Shown here: piece by piece, positions 20,995-29,460 of the stretch | Layout of the letters: each line of letters opens with the position of its first letter | Position numbering within the stretch: position 1 is the stretch's first letter | NCBI GenBank assembly: GCA_001897745.1 | Contig: MKUH01000025.1 | Span: 1-64,000, forward strand | Direction: 5' to 3' | DNA from: Candidatus Accumulibacter sp. 66-26 | GTDB lineage: Bacteria > Pseudomonadota > Gammaproteobacteria > Burkholderiales > Rhodocyclaceae | Length of the DNA: 64,000 nt | The notes under the pieces: model-generated | What the model was told of the DNA's origin: nothing | What the model saw: only the letters and a program-made list of their open reading frames with translations | Databases searched by the model: none | Made by a program: the position numbers and the translations under genes

Positions 20995-22446
20995 ATGTCC
21001 CGCCACACCAAGATCGTCGCCACGCTCGGGCCGGCCTCGTCCGATCCGCAGGTCCTCGAACGCATGATCCGCGCCGGCGTCGACGTCGTGCGCCTGAATT
21101 TCTCGCACGGCAAGCCGGAAGACCACGTCGCGCGCGCCACCGCGGTGCGCGAGGCGGCGGCCCGCGTCGGCCGCCCGGTCGGCATCCTGGCCGACCTGCA
21201 GGGACCGAAGATCCGCGTCGGCCGCTTCGCCGACGGCAAGGTGACGCTCGAGAAGGGCGCCCGCTTCGTGCTCGACGCCAACTGCACGCTCGGCGACGTC
21301 GAACGCGCCGGCCTCGACTACAAGGATCTGCCCAGGGACGTCCGCAACGGCGATGTGCTGCTGCTCGACGACGGCCGCATCGTGCTCGACGTCGAGCGCG
21401 TGCAGGGCGCCGAAATCTTCACCGTGGTGCGCCACGGCGGCGAGCTGTCCAACAACAAGGGCATCAACCGCCAGGGCGGCGGCCTCTCGGCGCCGGCGCT
21501 GACCGCCAAGGACATGGACGACATCCGCACCGCGGCGAGCATCGGCGCCGACTACCTGGCCGTCTCCTTCCCGAAGAGCGCGGCCGACATGTACATGGCC
21601 AAGCAGCTGATCAGCGCCGCCGGCGGCCACGCGCTGACCATCGCCAAGATCGAGCGCGTCGAGGCCGTCGCCGCGCTCGAGGAGATCATCGAGGCCTCGG
21701 ACGGCGTCATGGTGGCGCGCGGCGACCTCGCCGTCGAAGTCGGCGACGCGGCCGTGCCGGCGCTGCAGAAGCGCATGATCCGCATGGCGCGCGAGAACAA
21801 CAAGCTGGCGATCACCGCGACGCAGATGATGGAGTCGATGATCGTCTCGCCGGTGCCGACGCGCGCCGAAGTCTCCGACGTGGCCAACGCCGTGCTCGAC
21901 GGCACCGACGCCGTGATGCTCTCGGCCGAAACCGCCGCCGGCAAGTACCCGGTGGAAACCATCGAGTCGATGGCCCGCATCTGCCTCGAAGCCGAGAAGT
22001 CGGCGGAAGTGACGCTCGACCGCGAATTCCTCGACCGCATCTTCACGCGCATCGACCAGTCGATCGCCATGGCTGCCATCTGGACGGCGCACCACCTCAA
22101 GGTCAAGGCCATCGCCGCGCTCACCGAGTCGGGCTCGACGGCGCTCTGGATGAGCCGCCTGAACTGCGGCGTGCCGGTGTACGCGCTGACCCCGCTGCCC
22201 GCCGCGCAGACCAAGATGTGCCTCTACCGCGAGGTCTATCCGCTGCTCATGAAGCAGACGCACACCGACCGCGACCTCCTGCTCTACGACGCCGAACAGC
22301 TGCTGATCGAAGCCGGCGTCGTCGAGAAAGGCGACCTCATCGTGCTCACCATCGGCGAGCCGATCGGCACGCCGGGCGGCACCAACACGCTGAAGATCGT
22401 GCGCGTCGGCGAGCACCTGCCGCCCGCGGCCGGGAGCCTCGCATGA
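20995..22446 (+). CDS. pyk: Pyruvate kinase
   Basis: A 483-residue pyruvate kinase (phosphoenolpyruvate + ADP to pyruvate + ATP). Family signatures include TKIVATLGPASSDP at the N-terminus, VVRLNFSHGKPEDH, LADLQGPKIRVG, the active-site IAKIERVEAV, MVARGDLAVEVG and the TATQMMESM segment. An AAGGAT ribosome site precedes the ATG. Its stop codon overlaps the start of a histidine kinase gene (ATGA at 22443-22446), so glycolytic output and the signalling pair are translationally coupled. It is divergent from the patatin-like gene. Confidence 0.96.
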   Translation: MSRHTKIVATLGPASSDPQVLERMIRAGVDVVRLNFSHGKPEDHVARATAVREAAARVGRPVGILADLQGPKIRVGRFADGKVTLEKGARFVLDANCTLGDVERAGLDYKDLPRDVRNGDVLLLDDGRIVLDVERVQGAEIFTVVRHGGELSNNKGINRQGGGLSAPALTAKDMDDIRTAASIGADYLAVSFPKSAADMYMAKQLISAAGGHALTIAKIERVEAVAALEEIIEASDGVMVARGDLAVEVGDAAVPALQKRMIRMARENNKLAITATQMMESMIVSPVPTRAEVSDVANAVLDGTDAVMLSAETAAGKYPVETIESMARICLEAEKSAEVTLDREFLDRIFTRIDQSIAMAAIWTAHHLKVKAIAALTESGSTALWMSRLNCGVPVYALTPLPAAQTKMCLYREVYPLLMKQTHTDRDLLLYDAEQLLIEAGVVEKGDLIVLTIGEPIGTPGGTNTLKIVRVGEHLPPAAGSLA

Positions 22447-23150
22447 TGCCCCACAGCACCGATGACGAACTGCCACAGGTCGACATCACCACCTTCCTGG
22501 CCTCGTCGGCCCACGACATGAAGAATTCGGTCAGCCTGCTGATCCGGGGCCTCGAGCAGATCCTCGCCACGACCGACGCGCAAGCCTTCCCCGGGCACCA
22601 GAATCTCGCCCAGATGACCTACGAGGCCAAGCGCATCAACAGCAATCTGATCCAGCTGCTGACGCTGTACAAGGTCGGCCAGCAGATCTACCCCTTCGAT
22701 CCGCAGTCGGTTTCGCTCGCCGATTTCCTGCACAACGTTGCCGCACAGAACACCGAACTGCTCCGCTCGCAGGGCGTGGCGCTCGAATGCGAGTGCCCAT
22801 CCGACCTCTACTGGGAACTCGACGAGGACCTGATCACCGGCGTGATCAGCAACGCCTTCACCAACGCGATCCACTACACGCGGGATCGCGTGCGTCTGAC
22901 CGCGGCGGAAGTCGACGGCAAGCTCGAACTGCGCATCGAGGACAACGGCCAGGGCTATCCGCCGCGCATGCTGCGCGAAAGCATCGACAGCATGCGCGGC
23001 GTCGACTTTCAGGGCGGTAGCACCGGCCTCGGGCTCTTCTTTTCGGCCACCGCCGCGCGCCTGCACCGCCACGGCGGGCGCGGCGGCGAAGTGAAGCTCG
23101 AGAACGGCGGCCCGCTGGGCGGCGGCTGCTTCATCCTGCGCCTGCCCTGA
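22443..23150 (+). CDS. Soluble sensor histidine kinase coupled to pyk
   Basis: A 235-residue histidine kinase with no membrane helix and almost no sensor region. The phosphoacceptor helix starts near the N-terminus with His24 in SSAHDMKNSV. The ATP-binding domain has an N-box (NAFTNAIHY), a G1 box (IEDNGQGYPP) and a G2-type STGLGLFFS. It overlaps pyk by 4 bases and precedes, by 24 bases, a response regulator with TPR repeats, presumably its partner. With no sensor domain of its own it may read a cytosolic state through a partner protein. A second ATG three bases on is an equally good start. Confidence 0.85.
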   Translation: MMPHSTDDELPQVDITTFLASSAHDMKNSVSLLIRGLEQILATTDAQAFPGHQNLAQMTYEAKRINSNLIQLLTLYKVGQQIYPFDPQSVSLADFLHNVAAQNTELLRSQGVALECECPSDLYWELDEDLITGVISNAFTNAIHYTRDRVRLTAAEVDGKLELRIEDNGQGYPPRMLRESIDSMRGVDFQGGSTGLGLFFSATAARLHRHGGRGGEVKLENGGPLGGGCFILRLP

Positions 23151-23174
23151 CCCCCATTACGACCCGGAACCCCC

Positions 23175-24830
23175 ATGACATTCGAACCGACCGGCAGCGC
23201 GCCGGAAGCCGATTTCTCGAGCAAGACCTTCCTCATCGTCGACGATTTCCAGGGCATGCGCACCATCCTGCGCGACATCCTGCGCAGCTGCGGCGCCAAT
23301 GCGAAGAATATCTCGACCGCCGGGCACGGCACCGAAGCAATCAACCTCCTGAGCTCGACCCGCTTCGACGTCGTCCTCTGCGACTTCAACCTCGGCGAGG
23401 GCAAGAACGGCCAGCAGATTCTCGAAGAGGCCAAGGTCCGCCAGCTGGTCGGGCCGGCCTGCGCCTGGATCATGGTCACCGCCGAAAAAACTGCCGACGC
23501 GGTGAGCGGCGCCGCCGAATTTCAGCCCGATACCTACCTGCTCAAGCCGATCACCGAAACCATTCTGCGCCAGCGCCTGGCGCGCATCTGGGCCAAGAAG
23601 GAAGCCTTCACCGAGATCGACCGTGCCGTGCGCGCCGGCAACCACGCCAAGGCCATTGCTCTGTGCGACCAGCGCCTGGCCTTCGACAAGGCCAACTTCA
23701 CCGACCTGCTGCGCACCAAGTGCGACCTGCTGCTGGCGAGCGGCGACCTGGCGCGCGCCCGGCAGACCTACGAGACCGTGCTCGCCAGCCGCCAGATTCC
23801 CTGGGCCAAGGTCGGCGTCGCCAAGATCCTGCTGCAGACCGGCGACCCGGCCAAGGCGCGCACCCTGCTCGAAGAAGTCCTGCGCGACAACGGCGCCTAC
23901 CTCGAAGCGCACGACCTGCTGGCCAAGGCACTGCAGGCACTGGGGGAATTCGAAGCGGCCGGGCAGGCGCTGGAACGCGCCGTCCGCCTGTCGCCCAATT
24001 CGGTGGTGCGGCAAAAGAACTTCGGCGAAATGGCGCTCAAGCTCGGCCAGCTCGACCACGCCGAGCGCGCCTTCCGCAAGAGCGTGACGCTCGGCGAGCA
24101 CTCGGTCCTGAAAACGCCCGACGCCTACCTCGGCCTGGCCAAGACCTGCTCGGCCAAGGAGAGCCCGGAAGAAGCCCTGCGCGTACTGGGCGAACTCGGC
24201 AAGCGCTTCGACGGCGAGACCGTGCAACTGCAGGCGATGGCCGTCGAAGGCATCGTGCACCACCAGAGCGGCAACCCGGAAAAGGCGCAGCAGATCGCCG
24301 AGGAACTCGGCCGCAAGCTGGCCGACGGTAATACCAAGACGGACAGCCAGGGCACGCTGGAAGTGGCGCGCCTGCTGCTCGCCACCGGCAACAAGGAAAG
24401 CGCCGTCGCGCTGCTGCAGAACGAGGTGCAGAACAGCCCGGACAACGCCGCCCTGCTCACCGAAGTGAAGGAAATCTTCACGCACGCCGAGATGGGCGAG
24501 GAAGGCGCGCAACTGGTCGAGGCCTCGCGCGCGGAAGCGGTCGAGATGATGAACCGCGGCGTCATGCTCGTCCGCAACGGTCAGCACGACGAGGCAATCG
24601 CCGCCATGCGCATGGCACGCGAGGCGATGCCGAAGAACGTTCGCGTGCTGTTCAACCTGGTTTACGTCCTGATCGCCAAGCTGCAGAACGGCGCAGGCAC
24701 CCTCGACGACATGCTGCTCGCCGAGGCCCGCGCCAGCCTCGACGCCGCCCAGCAACTCGCGCCCGGCGAAGCGCGCCACGCCCAGCTGAGCGCCTCGCTG
24801 AACGCCTTGACGCGAACCGCCGGCGCCTGA
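23175..24830 (+). CDS. Response regulator with TPR output domain
   Basis: A 551-residue protein with an N-terminal receiver domain: acidic pair Asp23/Asp24, phosphoacceptor Asp70 in VVLCDFNLG, Thr102 in MVTAEKT and Lys124 in YLLKPI. The rest, from about 140 to the end, is a series of tetratricopeptide-like helical hairpins (for instance AKARTLLEEVLRDNGAYLEA and ALQALGEFEAAGQALERAV). There is no DNA-binding or enzymatic output domain, so signalling is probably by protein contact, as in VieB-type TPR regulators. It is presumably the target of the kinase just upstream. A long perfect inverted repeat lies 7 bases after its stop codon. Confidence 0.88.
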   Translation: MTFEPTGSAPEADFSSKTFLIVDDFQGMRTILRDILRSCGANAKNISTAGHGTEAINLLSSTRFDVVLCDFNLGEGKNGQQILEEAKVRQLVGPACAWIMVTAEKTADAVSGAAEFQPDTYLLKPITETILRQRLARIWAKKEAFTEIDRAVRAGNHAKAIALCDQRLAFDKANFTDLLRTKCDLLLASGDLARARQTYETVLASRQIPWAKVGVAKILLQTGDPAKARTLLEEVLRDNGAYLEAHDLLAKALQALGEFEAAGQALERAVRLSPNSVVRQKNFGEMALKLGQLDHAERAFRKSVTLGEHSVLKTPDAYLGLAKTCSAKESPEEALRVLGELGKRFDGETVQLQAMAVEGIVHHQSGNPEKAQQIAEELGRKLADGNTKTDSQGTLEVARLLLATGNKESAVALLQNEVQNSPDNAALLTEVKEIFTHAEMGEEGAQLVEASRAEAVEMMNRGVMLVRNGQHDEAIAAMRMAREAMPKNVRVLFNLVYVLIAKLQNGAGTLDDMLLAEARASLDAAQQLAPGEARHAQLSASLNALTRTAGA

Positions 24831-24837
24831 ACCGCGC

Positions 24838-24876
24838 CAAGGCGAGGCGACTGCACGCCGCAGTCGCCTCGCCTTG
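24838..24876. repeat. Perfect 17-bp inverted repeat between the TPR regulator and fba
   Basis: The left arm (24838-24854, CAAGGCGAGGCGACTGC) and right arm (24860-24876) are perfect complements around a 5-base ACGCC loop. No T-run follows. It could terminate the pyk-kinase-regulator transcript, or act on the fba promoter, since a TAGAAT hexamer starts 11 bases after it. Confidence 0.85.
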
Positions 24877-24886
24877 CACTCTCGAC

Positions 24887-24892
24887 TAGAAT
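24887..24892 (+). promoter_or_regulatory. Putative -10 element (TAGAAT) for fba
   Basis: TAGAAT lies 96 bases before the fba ATG, immediately downstream of the 17-bp inverted repeat, whose right arm would occupy the -35 region. Confidence 0.4.
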
Positions 24893-24988
24893 TAAGGCTT
24901 TACGGCCCCTGCCGGAGCGCTCCGCACCGCGCCCGCGCCCTTCCCGTTCGCCATACAGACACTTCTACAGAAACCCACGGAGACCATC

Positions 24989-26053
24989 ATGCCCATCGTA
25001 TCCATGCGCCAGCTGCTCGACCACGCCGCCGAGAACGGCTACGGCCTGCCCGCTTTCAACGTGAACAACATGGAACAGGTGTGGGCGATCATGGAAGCCG
25101 CCGCCCAGCTCGACGCGCCGGTCATCATGCAGGCCTCGGCCGGCGCCCGCAAATACGCCGGCGAAGCCTTCCTGCGCCACCAAATCCTCGCCGCGCTCGA
25201 AGCCTACCCGCACATTCCCGTCGTCATGCACCAGGACCACGGCCAGTCGCCGGCGGTGTGCATGGCCGCGATCAAGTCCGGCTTCTCGTCGGTGATGATG
25301 GACGGCTCGCTGGAAGCCGACGGCAAGAGCGTCGCCTCCTACGAATACAACGTCGCCGTGACGAAGAAGGTCGTCGAGTTCTCGCACTCGATCGGCGTCT
25401 CGGTCGAAGGCGAACTCGGCGTGCTCGGTTCGCTCGAAACGATGAAGGGCGACAAGGAAGACGGCCACGGCGCCGACGGCCACATGACGCGCGAGCAGTT
25501 GCTGACCGACGTCGAGCAGGCCGCCGACTTCGTCAAGCAGACCAACTGCGACGCGCTGGCCATCGCCATCGGCACCAGCCACGGCGCCTACAAGTTCACC
25601 AAGCGCCCGACCGGCGACATCCTGGCGATCGACCGCATCAAGGAAATCCACGCGCGCATCCCGAACACCCACCTCGTGATGCACGGCTCGTCGTCGGTGC
25701 CGCAGGAACTGCTCGCCGAAATCCGCGAATTCGGCGGCGACATGAAGGAAACCTACGGCGTGCCGGTCGAGGAAATCGTCAAGGGCATCGCGCACGGCGT
25801 GCGCAAGGTCAATATCGACACCGACATCCGCCTCGCGATGACCGGCGCCGTGCGCCGCTATCTGGCCGAGAACCCCTCCAAGTTCGACCCGCGCGACTTC
25901 CTGAAGCCGGCGCGCGAAGCCGCCAAGAAGATCTGCCTGGCGCGCTACGAAGCCTTCGGCTGCGCCGGCCGCGCCAGCCAGATCAAGGTCATCCCGCTCG
26001 AGAAGATGGCCGAACGCTACAAGACGGGCGAACTCAACCAGGTCGTTCGCTGA
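24989..26053 (+). CDS. fba: Fructose-bisphosphate aldolase class II
   Basis: A 354-residue zinc-dependent aldolase cleaving fructose 1,6-bisphosphate (and in Calvin-cycle organisms also forming sedoheptulose 1,7-bisphosphate). The class II elements are visible: [11 protein letters not shown] near the N-terminus, the zinc/catalytic [29 protein letters not shown] and [10 protein letters not shown]. The family's [14 protein letters not shown] segment binds substrate phosphate. It is the last of the central-carbon genes here and is followed by a terminator. GGAGA lies about 6 bases before the ATG. Confidence 0.96.
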   Translation: MPIVSMRQLLDHAAENGYGLPAFNVNNMEQVWAIMEAAAQLDAPVIMQASAGARKYAGEAFLRHQILAALEAYPHIPVVMHQDHGQSPAVCMAAIKSGFSSVMMDGSLEADGKSVASYEYNVAVTKKVVEFSHSIGVSVEGELGVLGSLETMKGDKEDGHGADGHMTREQLLTDVEQAADFVKQTNCDALAIAIGTSHGAYKFTKRPTGDILAIDRIKEIHARIPNTHLVMHGSSSVPQELLAEIREFGGDMKETYGVPVEEIVKGIAHGVRKVNIDTDIRLAMTGAVRRYLAENPSKFDPRDFLKPAREAAKKICLARYEAFGCAGRASQIKVIPLEKMAERYKTGELNQVVR

Positions 26054-26090
26054 GCGCAGCACTGGCTGCGCAAGCAGCGCAGGAAGCAGC

Positions 26091-26125
26091 ACCGCGACAT
26101 TCTCCAGCAGGATGTCGCGGTTTTT
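26091..26125 (+). terminator. Rho-independent terminator after fba
   Basis: A perfect 10-base-pair stem, ACCGCGACAT with ATGTCGCGGT, around an 11-base loop, followed by TTTTC. Confidence 0.88.
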
Positions 26126-26145
26126 CGTTGGGGGACAGGGCAGGC

Positions 26146-27462
26146 ATGCACGCAAAATTCGAAGCGATCGGGTTCGACGAACATCCGTTGCGCCAACGGC
26201 TCAACAACGAGTTCCACGCGCGCCCGCCGATCCCGCTCGGCGGGCCGGTGCTCGTCTCGCACCTCGTGTTCAAGCACGACGGCGCCGCGCCGCCCGGCGA
26301 AAAGGCGCACCTTTCGCAACTCTGCCAGACCAGCGTCTGCTCCTTCATCGAAAGCTCCGACGCGCACCTGATGCTCGACGCCGGCAGCTTCCGCATGCGC
26401 TGGGAACTGCACACCGAATTCTCCAGCTACACCTTCTTCCGCCCGCTCGCCGCCGGCGAGCGCCTGAGCCCCGACGCCACCGCCTTCGACGCAGTGCTGC
26501 CCGAATGGCTGGCGGCGATCCCCGGCGACCTGATCGTCGCGACGCACGTCGAACTGCGCGCGGCGAGCGAGGTTTCCCCCGAATCGGTCACCGCCGGCCT
26601 CTCGCCGACCGGCCGCCAGATGGTCGCCGCGCAGGTCGCCGACGGCGCCGGCTGGGTCTTCTCCGACTTCATGTTCGACAACGGCTTCTCGCGCTTCCTG
26701 GTGCTCGACGTGGCGCTGACCCAGCGCCAGGCAGGACGCACCGTGCAACGCCTGGTCGAGATCGAGACCTACCGCATGATGGCCCTGCTCGGCCTGCCGG
26801 TGGCCAAGGAGGTCGGGCACTGGCTGTCGGGCGCCGAACAGCGCCTCGCCGACATGATGGACCGCATCGGCCACGCGCGCTCGCCCGAGGACGAACGCCA
26901 GGTCCTCGCCAGCCTGTCGACGCTGGCCGCCGAAGTCGAACATTCGGTGGCGCGCACGACCTTCCGCTTCGGCGCCGCGCGCGCCTACCACGGCCTCGTC
27001 ACGCAGCGCATCGAGGAACTGCGCGAAACCCGCATCTCCGGTTTCCCGACGCTCAGCGAGTTCATGCAGCGCCGCCTGCTGCCGGCGATGCACACCTGCG
27101 CCGCCATGGCGCGCCGCCAGGACGACCTGTCCGGCCGCGTCGCGCGCAACAGCCAGCTGCTGCGCACGCGCGTCGATATCGAGCTCGAACGCCAGAACCA
27201 GGAACTGCTGGCGCAGATGAACAACCGCGCCAAGCTGCAGCTGCGCCTGCAGGAAACCGTCGAGGGCCTGTCGGTGGTGGCCATCACCTACTACGGCTCG
27301 CAGCTCGTGCAATACCTCGCCAAGGGCGGCAAGTACCTGTTCCCGGCCCTCTCGCCGGAAATCGCCACGGCCGCCGCCATTCCCCTGATCGCCGTCCTCT
27401 CGCTGTTCGGCATCAAGCGCATGCGCAAGGAACTGGCGAAGGAAGAGAACGGCGCGCACTGA
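26146..27462 (+). CDS. DUF3422 family protein
   Basis: A 438-residue protein matching the DUF3422 family of uncharacterised proteobacterial proteins: the N-terminal [13 protein letters not shown] and SHLVFKHDG segments and a helical middle are characteristic. The central region has long amphipathic helices likely to form coiled coils (about 300-380, including [17 protein letters not shown]). It ends with two hydrophobic segments (about 375-395 and 405-425) and a basic tail, so it is probably a membrane-anchored protein with most of its mass in the cytoplasm. Function is unknown. It begins 20 bases after the fba terminator and is read as an independent gene. Confidence 0.82.
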   Translation: MHAKFEAIGFDEHPLRQRLNNEFHARPPIPLGGPVLVSHLVFKHDGAAPPGEKAHLSQLCQTSVCSFIESSDAHLMLDAGSFRMRWELHTEFSSYTFFRPLAAGERLSPDATAFDAVLPEWLAAIPGDLIVATHVELRAASEVSPESVTAGLSPTGRQMVAAQVADGAGWVFSDFMFDNGFSRFLVLDVALTQRQAGRTVQRLVEIETYRMMALLGLPVAKEVGHWLSGAEQRLADMMDRIGHARSPEDERQVLASLSTLAAEVEHSVARTTFRFGAARAYHGLVTQRIEELRETRISGFPTLSEFMQRRLLPAMHTCAAMARRQDDLSGRVARNSQLLRTRVDIELERQNQELLAQMNNRAKLQLRLQETVEGLSVVAITYYGSQLVQYLAKGGKYLFPALSPEIATAAAIPLIAVLSLFGIKRMRKELAKEENGAH

Positions 27463-27530
27463 GCGGCCCCCGGCGACACCGCCGGACGCCGCCCCCACCG
27501 CGCCGCGGCCACGCCGCCCGCCGCAGCCTT

Positions 27531-27536
27531 TATAAT
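27531..27536 (+). promoter_or_regulatory. Consensus -10 element (TATAAT) for purC
   Basis: A perfect TATAAT lies 57 bases before the purC ATG. No recognisable -35 is present 17 bases upstream. Confidence 0.55.
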
Positions 27537-27540
27537 CCCG

Positions 27541-27567
27541 CCTCACTCCGCCTCACTCCGCCCCACT
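27541..27567 (+). repeat. Short tandem repeat in the purC leader
   Basis: The decamer CCTCACTCCG occurs twice in a row (27541-27560), followed by a degenerate third copy. It sits between the TATAAT hexamer and the purC start codon, so it would be part of the 5' untranslated region. Confidence 0.7.
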
Positions 27568-27593
27568 CACTTCCCCGCCTACGGATAGCCACC

Positions 27594-28532
27594 ATGAGCC
27601 ACGCCCTTTTCGAATCGTCCATCAAGAGCCTGCCGCTGCTCGGCCGCGGCAAGGTGCGCGACATCTACGCGGTCGACGCCGACAAGCTGCTGATCGTCAC
27701 CAGCGACCGCCTGTCAGCCTTCGACGTCATCCTGCCCGACCCGATCCCGGGCAAGGGCAAGGTGCTCACGCAGCTGGCCGGCTTCTGGTTCGACAAGCTC
27801 GCGCACATCCTGCCCAACCAGCTGACCGGCATCGATCCGGAAAGCGTCGTCGCCGCCGACGAGCGCGACCAGGTGCGCGGCCGCGCACTCGTCGTCAAGC
27901 GTCTCAAGCCGCTGCCGATCGAGGCCGTGGTGCGCGGCTACCTGATCGGTTCGGGCTGGAAGGACTACCAGGACACCGGCGCCGTCTGCGGCATCCCGCT
28001 GCCGGCCGGCCTGCCGATGGCGGCCAAGCTGCCGCAGCCGATCTTCACGCCGGCGACCAAGGCCGAGATCGGCGACCACGACGAGAACATCTCCTTCGAG
28101 CAAGCGCAGATCAACTGCGGCGCGGTGCTCTCCGACGTCCTCGCCGGCACCGGCAAGAACGGCGCCGAAATCGCCACGCAGGCGCGCGACGCCGCCATCG
28201 CGCTGTACAGCGCGGCGGCCGATTACGCCGCGACGCGCGGCATCATCATCGCCGACACCAAGTTCGAGTTCGGCGTCGACGCCGCCGGCACGCTTCACCT
28301 GATCGACGAGGCGCTGACCCCCGACTCCTCGCGCTTCTGGCCGGCCGACGCCTACCGGATCGGCAGTAACCCGCCCTCCTACGACAAGCAGTACGTGCGC
28401 GACTATCTGGAAACGCTGGACTGGGGCAAGACGGCGCCCGGCCCGCAACTGCCGGACGAAGTGATCGCCCGCACGCGCGGCAAGTACGTCGAAGCCTGCG
28501 AGCTGCTCACCGGCAAGAAGTTCGCCGACTGA
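27594..28532 (+). CDS. purC: Phosphoribosylaminoimidazole-succinocarboxamide synthase (SAICAR synthase)
   Basis: A 312-residue ATP-dependent ligase joining CAIR and aspartate in de novo purine synthesis. The signatures are [12 protein letters not shown] near the N-terminus, [36 protein letters not shown], the [11 protein letters not shown] motif and [15 protein letters not shown]. It is the longer form of the enzyme (about 300 residues rather than 240). Two other purine genes, purH and purD, lie 20 kb downstream. It has its own promoter-like sequence and is followed by a long hairpin that precedes the next gene. Confidence 0.96.
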   Translation: MSHALFESSIKSLPLLGRGKVRDIYAVDADKLLIVTSDRLSAFDVILPDPIPGKGKVLTQLAGFWFDKLAHILPNQLTGIDPESVVAADERDQVRGRALVVKRLKPLPIEAVVRGYLIGSGWKDYQDTGAVCGIPLPAGLPMAAKLPQPIFTPATKAEIGDHDENISFEQAQINCGAVLSDVLAGTGKNGAEIATQARDAAIALYSAAADYAATRGIIIADTKFEFGVDAAGTLHLIDEALTPDSSRFWPADAYRIGSNPPSYDKQYVRDYLETLDWGKTAPGPQLPDEVIARTRGKYVEACELLTGKKFAD

Positions 28533-28569
28533 CGAAGAACGTCGCCGCGCTCAGCGCGCGCGAACCTTC

Positions 28570-28617
28570 CGCCCTCCTCCGCATCCAATATTCGTTGGAT
28601 CACTCCGGAGGAGGGCG
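28570..28617 (+). promoter_or_regulatory. Hairpin enclosing the ribosome-binding site of the DUF2189 gene
   Basis: The arm CGCCCTCCTCCG (28570-28581) is perfectly complementary to CGGAGGAGGGCG (28606-28617). Inside it, ATCCAA (583-588) pairs with TTGGAT (595-600) around a TATTCG loop. The right arm is the GGAGGAGG ribosome site itself, and the ATG starts two bases after the stem. There is no T-run, so it is not an ordinary terminator. Confidence 0.8.
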
Positions 28618-28618
28618 C

Positions 28619-29392
28619 ATGACCCCCACGCCGACCCCGCTCGACCGCCACTTCAACCTGCCCGAAGTGCGCCGCATCGCCCCCGACCGGCCGCTCGTCT
28701 GGCTGCGCGCCGGCTGGCGCGACCTCGCCGCCAACCCGATCGCCAGCCTCTCCTACGGCCTGCTCTTCGCGATCGGCGGCGACTTCATCCTGATCTTCGC
28801 CTGGCGCAGCCCGCAGCTGTTCACCGCCGCCGTTTCCGGCTTCTTCCTGATCGCCCCGCTGCTCGCCGGCGGCCTCTACGAAATCAGCCGCCGACGGGCC
28901 GCCGGCCGGTCCTCGACCTTCGTCGATTCGCTCGCCGGCTGGCGCCGCAACGGCCAGTCGATCGCCATGTTCGGCCTGCTCCTGGCGCTGATCGGCATCG
29001 CCTGGGAACGCATTTCGGCGATCCTCTTCGCTCTGCTCGCGCCGGACCTGACGCCCGACCTCGCGGCCTTCGTGTCGAGCATCTTCACCTCGGGCGCCTA
29101 CCGCGGCCTGCTCGCCGCCTGGTTCGTCGCCGGCGGCTCGCTGGCGCTGCTCGTCTTCGCGATCAGCGCGGTATCGGTGCCCATGCTGCTCGACCGCGAC
29201 ACCGACTTCGTCACCGCCATGATGGCCAGCCTGCGCGCCGTCGCCCTCAACCTCGAAACCATGGTCCTGTGGGGAGCGCTGATCGTCGTCCTGACCCTGC
29301 TCGGCTTCGCCACGCTGCTCTTCGGCCTCGTCGTCCTGATGCCGCTGATCGGCCACGCCTCGTGGCACGCCTATCGCGACCTTGTAAAATAG
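28619..29392 (+). CDS. DUF2189 family membrane protein
   Basis: A 257-residue inner-membrane protein of the DUF2189 family, function unknown. After a short cytoplasmic lead with RHFNLPEVRRIAPDRPLVWL, about six hydrophobic helices can be counted (around 48-66, 70-92, 118-140, 165-190, 218-240 and a final one). Conserved polar spots include GLYEISRRRAAG and the C-terminal GHASWHAYRDL. The start at 28619 is chosen over an upstream ATG at 28595 because an unusually strong GGAGGAGG site sits just before it. That site is locked in a stable hairpin (28570-28617), which implies translational control. Confidence 0.85.
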   Translation: MTPTPTPLDRHFNLPEVRRIAPDRPLVWLRAGWRDLAANPIASLSYGLLFAIGGDFILIFAWRSPQLFTAAVSGFFLIAPLLAGGLYEISRRRAAGRSSTFVDSLAGWRRNGQSIAMFGLLLALIGIAWERISAILFALLAPDLTPDLAAFVSSIFTSGAYRGLLAAWFVAGGSLALLVFAISAVSVPMLLDRDTDFVTAMMASLRAVALNLETMVLWGALIVVLTLLGFATLLFGLVVLMPLIGHASWHAYRDLVK

Positions 29393-29410
29393 CCGACACT
29401 ATCCGACCTC

Positions 29411-29440
29411 GTGGGCGGCTGCGGCCGCCCACGGCTTTTT
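29411..29440 (+). terminator. Terminator-like hairpin between the DUF2189 gene and prlC
   Basis: A 9-base-pair stem, GTGGGCGGC with GCCGCCCAC, around a TGCG loop, followed by GG and then CTTTTT. It would end the DUF2189 transcript, or act as a leader attenuator if prlC is read from the TAAAAT at 29385. Confidence 0.75.
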
Positions 29441-29460
29441 GCACAAGACCAAGAGACCCC

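Noticed and set aside
22284-24779. Long minus-strand frames opposite the histidine kinase and TPR regulator
   Set aside because: They mirror the real genes' codon pattern and give His/Gly/Val/Asp-rich products without recognisable domains; the plus-strand proteins have clear motifs.
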